NCBI GenBank assembly: GCA_903854805.1
Contig: CAINXK010000254.1
Coordinates: 1 to 10,096 of the forward strand
From: an uncultured Anaerolineae bacterium
GTDB taxonomy: Bacteria; Chloroflexota; Anaerolineae; Anaerolineales; Villigracilaceae
Length of the DNA stretch: 10,096 nt
Direction of reading: 5' to 3'
Both the position numbers and the translations under genes were made by a program. This document shows positions 7,142 to 10,096 of the stretch, piece after piece; position 1 is the first letter of the stretch; each line of letters opens with the position of its first letter. The notes beneath the pieces were generated by a model. It did no database searches, was not told the origin of the DNA, and was given only the letters and a program-made list of their open reading frames with translations.

Positions 7142-7356
7142 ATGCAATCAGGGCAAGCTGGCTGGCTGGAAGCGCCATTCGAATCTCTGCTCACCTGGCT
7201 GCCGGCCAATCAATAAAATTAGATACCGGGTAAGCTACCTCATACACGCATAGCCCGGACAAAACCTATCTTTTGCCGCCCTGGCTCTCCGTCCAGAAAA
7301 AGGGTATACGTTAAAATTGGTCTTTCGGCTGATACCGGCAGAGCTCAAACAAACTT

Positions 7357-7361
7357 GGAGG
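7357..7361 (+). promoter_or_regulatory. Ribosome binding site that fixes the lipoprotein start
   Basis: GGAGG is placed 5 bp before the ATG at 7367. The longer in-frame TTG at 7355 would sit over this site, so the ATG is preferred. It also puts a proper signal peptide at the N-terminus. Confidence 0.8.
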
Positions 7362-7366
7362 TTGGG

Positions 7367-8284
7367 ATGAAACCTGGAATTTTGGCAATGGTAACAAGTC
7401 TTTTATTGGCAACACTTGCGTGTGGTCTGATCAGCCCATCCGCACCTGATCAGACCGGAATTGCGACCAGTGTAGCTGCAACCTTGCAGGCGCTGGCAGC
7501 CGCCAACACACCGGCTCCAAACGTAGAGATTCTCGCCTCGCCAACCAGTCTGCCTGCCACCGCACCAACCATTCCGCCCACTGCCCAAAGTGGCAGCCCG
7601 GTTTCATTCCAGAATGTTTCATTTGTAATTCCGGCCGGGCTGGCAGACGGTGCAAACAACGAAACTGTGCCAGAAATGAATGAAACCAACAGTGCTCCCT
7701 GGAGCATCGCGCCCGAACACACCCTGATCAAGCTGACAGGCTATCCAATCACGCGCGAGGGTTTTGAGCCGGTGATCCATATTTATCCCGCCGACCAATA
7801 TTTCAGCGTCAATCCCAGTGCGGAAAACAGCCTGTCACGCTTGCGCGCCATTCTGGCCAGCCCTACTGCGCCGCTGACGAACGATAAGTTGTCCAGGATA
7901 CCGTTTTTTAATGCCGCCCAACTATACGCGGCCCAGGCCAGCCGGTTAAAGTTCAAAAGCGGTGAAGGGCTGCGTATGATTTCGGAATCTGCCCAATACC
8001 CTGCGCCAATCACCAGCGATTTAAGCTATTACCACTTTGAAGGCCTGACTTTTGACGGGAAATATTTTATCGTGGCAATATTCCCCGTAATTGTGCCCCT
8101 GCAGGCAACCCAGGAAAACCCTGGTGCAGATGGGATTACTTTCCCGGCCGATATGGCAGACAACACCGGCTTCGAAACCTATTACCAGGCCATCACCGAG
8201 CGGCTCAATAGCGCCAGCCCAGAATCATTTCAACCAGCCCTGACCCATTTAGACGCCTTGATCCAATCCATCCAGATGAAATAA
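7367..8284 (+). CDS. Secreted lipoprotein of unknown function
   Basis: This 305-residue protein starts with a lipoprotein signal peptide: Lys2, a hydrophobic stretch, then lipobox LAC with Cys19 as the lipidated residue. Behind it comes a low-complexity linker rich in Ala, Thr, Pro and Ser (about 25-80), which includes an SVAATLQAL helix of a type I associate with Anaerolineae lipoproteins. From about residue 82 to the end is a folded domain that begins VSFQNVSFVIPAGLADG and contains Trp, Tyr and Phe-rich strands such as YYHFEGLTFDGKYFIV. It would sit on the outer face of the cytoplasmic membrane. I do not recognise the domain and see no catalytic motif. The gene follows the membrane protein gene by 225 bp. 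That gap holds no clear terminator and only a -10-like TAAAAT at 7312 without a -35, so linkage to the upstream gene is open. Confidence 0.8.
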   Translation: MKPGILAMVTSLLLATLACGLISPSAPDQTGIATSVAATLQALAAANTPAPNVEILASPTSLPATAPTIPPTAQSGSPVSFQNVSFVIPAGLADGANNETVPEMNETNSAPWSIAPEHTLIKLTGYPITREGFEPVIHIYPADQYFSVNPSAENSLSRLRAILASPTAPLTNDKLSRIPFFNAAQLYAAQASRLKFKSGEGLRMISESAQYPAPITSDLSYYHFEGLTFDGKYFIVAIFPVIVPLQATQENPGADGITFPADMADNTGFETYYQAITERLNSASPESFQPALTHLDALIQSIQMK

Positions 8285-8286
8285 CA

Positions 8287-8408
8287 TTGCGGGGTAGCTG
8301 ATAGCAAATAGCGGATAGGAAGAACAAGAGCTATGCGCTGTGGGTTTCAGCCGATCTACAAGCGTTGTTCCGCCCCGCAAGTGGTGTCACCCACCACACC
8401 CAACGCTT
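8287..8408. other. Interlocking inverted repeats in intergenic gap
   Basis: Three exact dyads are packed here: TTGCGGGG (8287-8294) with CCCCGCAA (8373-8380); AAGCGTTG (8360-8367) with CAACGCTT (8401-8408); and GTGGTG (8381-8386) with CACCAC (8392-8397) around a 5-base loop. The first two interlock: one arm of the second pair lies inside the loop of the first and the other outside. In RNA they would form a pseudoknot or two exclusive folds. No T run follows, so this is not a normal terminator. It starts 2 bp after the lipoprotein stop and ends 118 bp before the kinase-like gene. It could be a 3' UTR structure, a small RNA, a leader element or a degenerate repeat. Confidence 0.4.
8295..8322 (+). 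repeat. Four degenerate heptamer repeats
   Basis: The stretch reads as TAGCTGA, TAGCAAA, TAGCGGA and TAGGAAG in direct succession, sharing the pattern TAG[CG]NNR. It lies within the noncoding gap after the lipoprotein gene, inside the span of the larger inverted repeats. Confidence 0.55.
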
Positions 8409-8525
8409 ACCAATGAACGAATACCGGTGAGTTTCCCTACTGGTGGTGATTTGCCGGGCAAACCTTGATTAACACCCGCAGCGGTCCGCGCAGCAAAGAT
8501 CAGGATGGTTACGAGGCAGGCGAAT

Positions 8526-9101
8526 ATGGAAGGAAATAAATTTCCGTACCAGAGAATAGTCGTGATCGGAACAACCGGGTCGGGTAAATCGACCCTGGCG
8601 GAAAAGCTCGCACAGCAATTGGAGCTTGAGCTGATCGAGCTGGACGCGCTGCATTGGCTGCCAGGCTGGCAAGCCCTTCCCGACCAGGAGTTTCGCACCC
8701 TGGTAGATATTGCCACTCGCAGACCAGCCTGGTCCATTGCCGGAAATTACAGCACGGCCAGAGATATTTCATGGCCACGCGCCCAGGCTGTGGTCTGGCT
8801 GGATTACCCACTCTGGACCATATTCTGGCAGCTTTGGTTTCGCACCTGGCGGCGCTGGTGGAGTCAGGAATTGCTTTGGGGGACAAACCGTGAACGGCTA
8901 TTTTCGCAATTCAAGCTTTGGTCAGCGGATGAATCGATTTTTCGCTGGCTGTTTTCAACCTATTGGAAGCGCAAACGTGAATATCCGCTCTTGTTTGGCA
9001 AACCAGAATATTCGCACCTGCAAATCTTTACGATGCACAACCCCCAGGAAACTGAAGCATGGCTAAAAACCATCAGCCCCGGGCAGGTCTCATCGCGTTG
9101 A
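8526..9101 (+). CDS. P-loop NTPase, FlaR / adenylate-kinase-related
   Basis: This 191-residue cytoplasmic protein has a Walker A loop GTTGSGKST (15-23) directly after the first beta strand, an ELDALHW motif (38-44), AGNYSTARD (72-80) and a Walker B-like VVWLD (89-93). This order is that of the family often annotated as DNA topology modulation protein FlaR or adenylate-kinase-like. These are small nucleoside/nucleotide-kinase-fold proteins of unproven substrate. Sixteen of 191 residues are Trp, concentrated in the helical lid region (97-147: WFRTWRRWW, LLWGTNRE), a known trait of the family as I recall it. I chose the ATG at 8526 because GAGGCAGG (8513-8520) lies 5 bp upstream and this start puts the P-loop near the N-terminus. 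An in-frame ATG at 8505 would add seven residues. The 3' end overlaps the opposing membrane protein gene by 29 bp. Confidence 0.8.
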   Translation: MEGNKFPYQRIVVIGTTGSGKSTLAEKLAQQLELELIELDALHWLPGWQALPDQEFRTLVDIATRRPAWSIAGNYSTARDISWPRAQAVVWLDYPLWTIFWQLWFRTWRRWWSQELLWGTNRERLFSQFKLWSADESIFRWLFSTYWKRKREYPLLFGKPEYSHLQIFTMHNPQETEAWLKTISPGQVSSR

Positions 9102-9570
9102 CCAGCGTGCCAATGCCATAAAAGGCCAGGATGGCCAGCAAAAGGGCCCACTCAAAACCAAATTTATAGCGGATGGTCTGCGAGAGCAGGTTCAGGCCCA
9201 CGCCAAGCAACACCACCAGGTTGAGCCGGGTGATGTGCTCTTGTTCGAGCTGCTGTGGATTATCTTCTGGCCCGGCAAAGACCAGGCGCTGCGCAAAACC
9301 ATCCAGATCCCAGGCAGCCAGCACACATATCACCGCTACCAGCGCCAGGGATAGGTTTACCCTGACCCACAGGCCAATCGCCGCAGATAAGACTGTCATG
9401 GTCAGTACCAGCGCGAGGGTTGGGCGAAAATTTCGTCTCAACAGGAAAAGGCTGAGCAGCAGCAGCCCTAAAACTGCCACTCCCATCCATCCAACCCCGG
9501 CGCTGACCCATCCAGCTGCCAGGCAAAACAGTCCCAACGTTAATGATGCAACCAAAAAGTTTTTTGTCAT
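9073..9570 (-). CDS. Small multi-helix membrane protein downstream of a DUF58 gene
   Basis: This 165-residue protein has about five hydrophobic helices (roughly residues 5-25, 27-45, 50-68, 72-88, then 115-132 and 138-156). A polar loop (89-114) contains AWDLDGFAQRL and an acidic QQLEQEH stretch. I do not recognise a named family. The frame is open further upstream but that part overlaps the DUF58 coding region and is not hydrophobic, so I start at the ATG at 9570, 19 bp after the DUF58 stop. There is no clear ribosome site there, so translation may be coupled to the upstream gene. Position and size suggest an accessory membrane protein of a DUF58 operon; DUF58 genes commonly sit with a MoxR ATPase and membrane proteins. 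Its stop lies inside the 3' end of the opposing P-loop gene. Confidence 0.7.
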   Translation of the reverse strand: MTKNFLVASLTLGLFCLAAGWVSAGVGWMGVAVLGLLLLSLFLLRRNFRPTLALVLTMTVLSAAIGLWVRVNLSLALVAVICVLAAWDLDGFAQRLVFAGPEDNPQQLEQEHITRLNLVVLLGVGLNLLSQTIRYKFGFEWALLLAILAFYGIGTLVNAMRPARG

Positions 9571-9589
9571 GTCTGGTAACAGAATTGTC

Positions 9590-10096
9590 TCAGCGTGTAC
9601 CGCCACCGATAGCGCGTATAAAGGATGGCGGGCGAGCAAGTGCGCTTTCGACCACCTGCTCAAAGGGAGAGGCTGTGTCCCAATCGACGACCTGCACTCC
9701 GGCGTGACGCAGGCGCTGCAACGTGACCTGGCGAGCCATGGACAGGATGCGCGCCGCCTGGCGCACAGGCTCGCTCTGCCGTAGATGTGCGGCTTCAAAG
9801 CGGATGGCGTTTGGGCTGACCACGATCAGGGCATAACCCAGCGCACGCAAGTTAACCAGGGGTTGGATATCGTCATCTACCAAGGGACTGATAAAAACCA
9901 GCTGAGAGTTAACCGGAAACAGGCTTCGTGGAATATAGATCCCGGCAAAAGCCTGGCTCTCCCCTGGCACTGCACGCGCCAAAGCATGCAAAATGCGCTC
10001 ACGCTGGAGCTTGCCATAACCAGGCAAGCTCCAGTTGATGAACTGCCCATAGATCAGCAGCCCGACCCGGTTGCCAGATGCCAGGAATGCATCGGA
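9590..10096 (-). CDS. DUF58 domain protein, C-terminal part (5' end outside window)
   Basis: The minus-strand frame is open from the right edge to TGA at 9592-9590, giving 168 residues, the C-terminal third or so of a typical 300-450-residue DUF58 protein. Family features visible are GNRVGLLIYGQ followed by PGYGKLQRERILHALARA at the start of the segment, then a beta strand QLVFISPLVDDD, and GYALIVVSPNAIRFE, ending in an RLRHAGVQVVDWD strand and a PF-x-Q helix. DUF58 proteins have a von Willebrand factor A-like fold, usually follow one or two N-terminal membrane helices (here outside the window), and are found beside MoxR AAA+ ATPases, with which they are thought to act as chaperone or activation partners. 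A TTG at 10027 should not be taken as the start, because the conserved block reads straight through it. Confidence 0.85.
   Translation of the reverse strand, partial: SDAFLASGNRVGLLIYGQFINWSLPGYGKLQRERILHALARAVPGESQAFAGIYIPRSLFPVNSQLVFISPLVDDDIQPLVNLRALGYALIVVSPNAIRFEAAHLRQSEPVRQAARILSMARQVTLQRLRHAGVQVVDWDTASPFEQVVESALARPPSFIRAIGGGTR

Noticed and set aside
7305..7317. TATACG/TAAAAT boxes before the lipoprotein gene as a promoter
   Set aside because: No -35-like hexamer lies at 16-18 bp from either box, so I did not list it as a promoter.
8387..8886. Minus-strand frames over the start of the P-loop gene
   Set aside because: They are antisense to the Walker A region and show no family features; the plus-strand gene explains the open frames.
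9173..9784. 203-codon open frame on the plus strand
   Set aside because: It is an antisense shadow spanning the small membrane protein and DUF58 genes; Ser/Thr/Arg-rich with no recognisable pattern.
9571..9798. N-terminal extension of the small membrane protein frame (long minus-strand frame starting at 9798)
   Set aside because: This stretch lies antisense to nothing but overlaps the DUF58 coding region in another frame on the same strand; it is Arg/Cys/Ser-rich and not protein-like, while the DUF58 frame matches its family. The start at 9570 is preferred.
1..10096. A defence island, toxin-antitoxin pair, mobile element or CRISPR
   Set aside because: No transposase, integrase, nuclease, methyltransferase, reverse transcriptase or regularly spaced direct repeats were seen. 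The CPBP protease family includes proteins once called abortive infection, but that name alone does not support a defence role here.

Overview
The window looks like chromosomal DNA of a Chloroflexota bacterium, most likely of the Anaerolineae type. The hints are moderate G+C, large fibronectin-III repeat secretory proteins, a lipoprotein with a Ser/Thr/Pro/Ala-rich linker behind its lipobox, CPBP-type membrane proteases, and a DUF58-family gene. This placement is inference from gene style; no rRNA or other phylogenetic marker is present. I see no tRNA, rRNA, insertion sequence, phage gene or CRISPR array.

Layout: (1) 3-1697, plus strand: the 3' part of a gene for a secreted or surface protein made of six tandem fibronectin type III domains, closed by a very strong rho-independent terminator. 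(2) 2000-2608, plus: a LysE/RhtB-family exporter whose -10-like box lies so close to its ATG that the transcript may be leaderless. (3) 2660-6207, minus: a probable two-gene operon, with a class III PLP aminotransferase first and, 29 bp downstream, a 721-residue CPBP intramembrane protease carrying a C-terminal GNAT-like domain. (4) 6208-6475: a divergent intergenic region with a good sigma70-like promoter, a dyad just upstream of it, and a G-tract/AT-tract block. (5) 6476-7141, plus: a seven-helix membrane protein of unknown function. (6) 7367-8284, plus: a lipoprotein of unknown function. (7) 8285-8525: a noncoding gap with degenerate heptamer repeats and interlocking inverted repeats. (8) 8526-9101, plus: a Trp-rich P-loop kinase-like protein of the FlaR/adenylate-kinase-related type. 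(9) 9073-10096, minus: a small membrane protein preceded by the C-terminal part of a DUF58 protein that runs off the right edge. The last plus gene and the last minus gene overlap tail to tail by 29 bp.

Most genes are housekeeping or envelope functions (export, membrane proteolysis, lipoprotein, surface adhesion), and I find no clear defence or mobile system. The least ordinary items are the protease-GNAT fusion and its pairing with an aminotransferase, the seven-helix protein with conserved-looking His residues, and the structured intergenic gap at 8287-8408.
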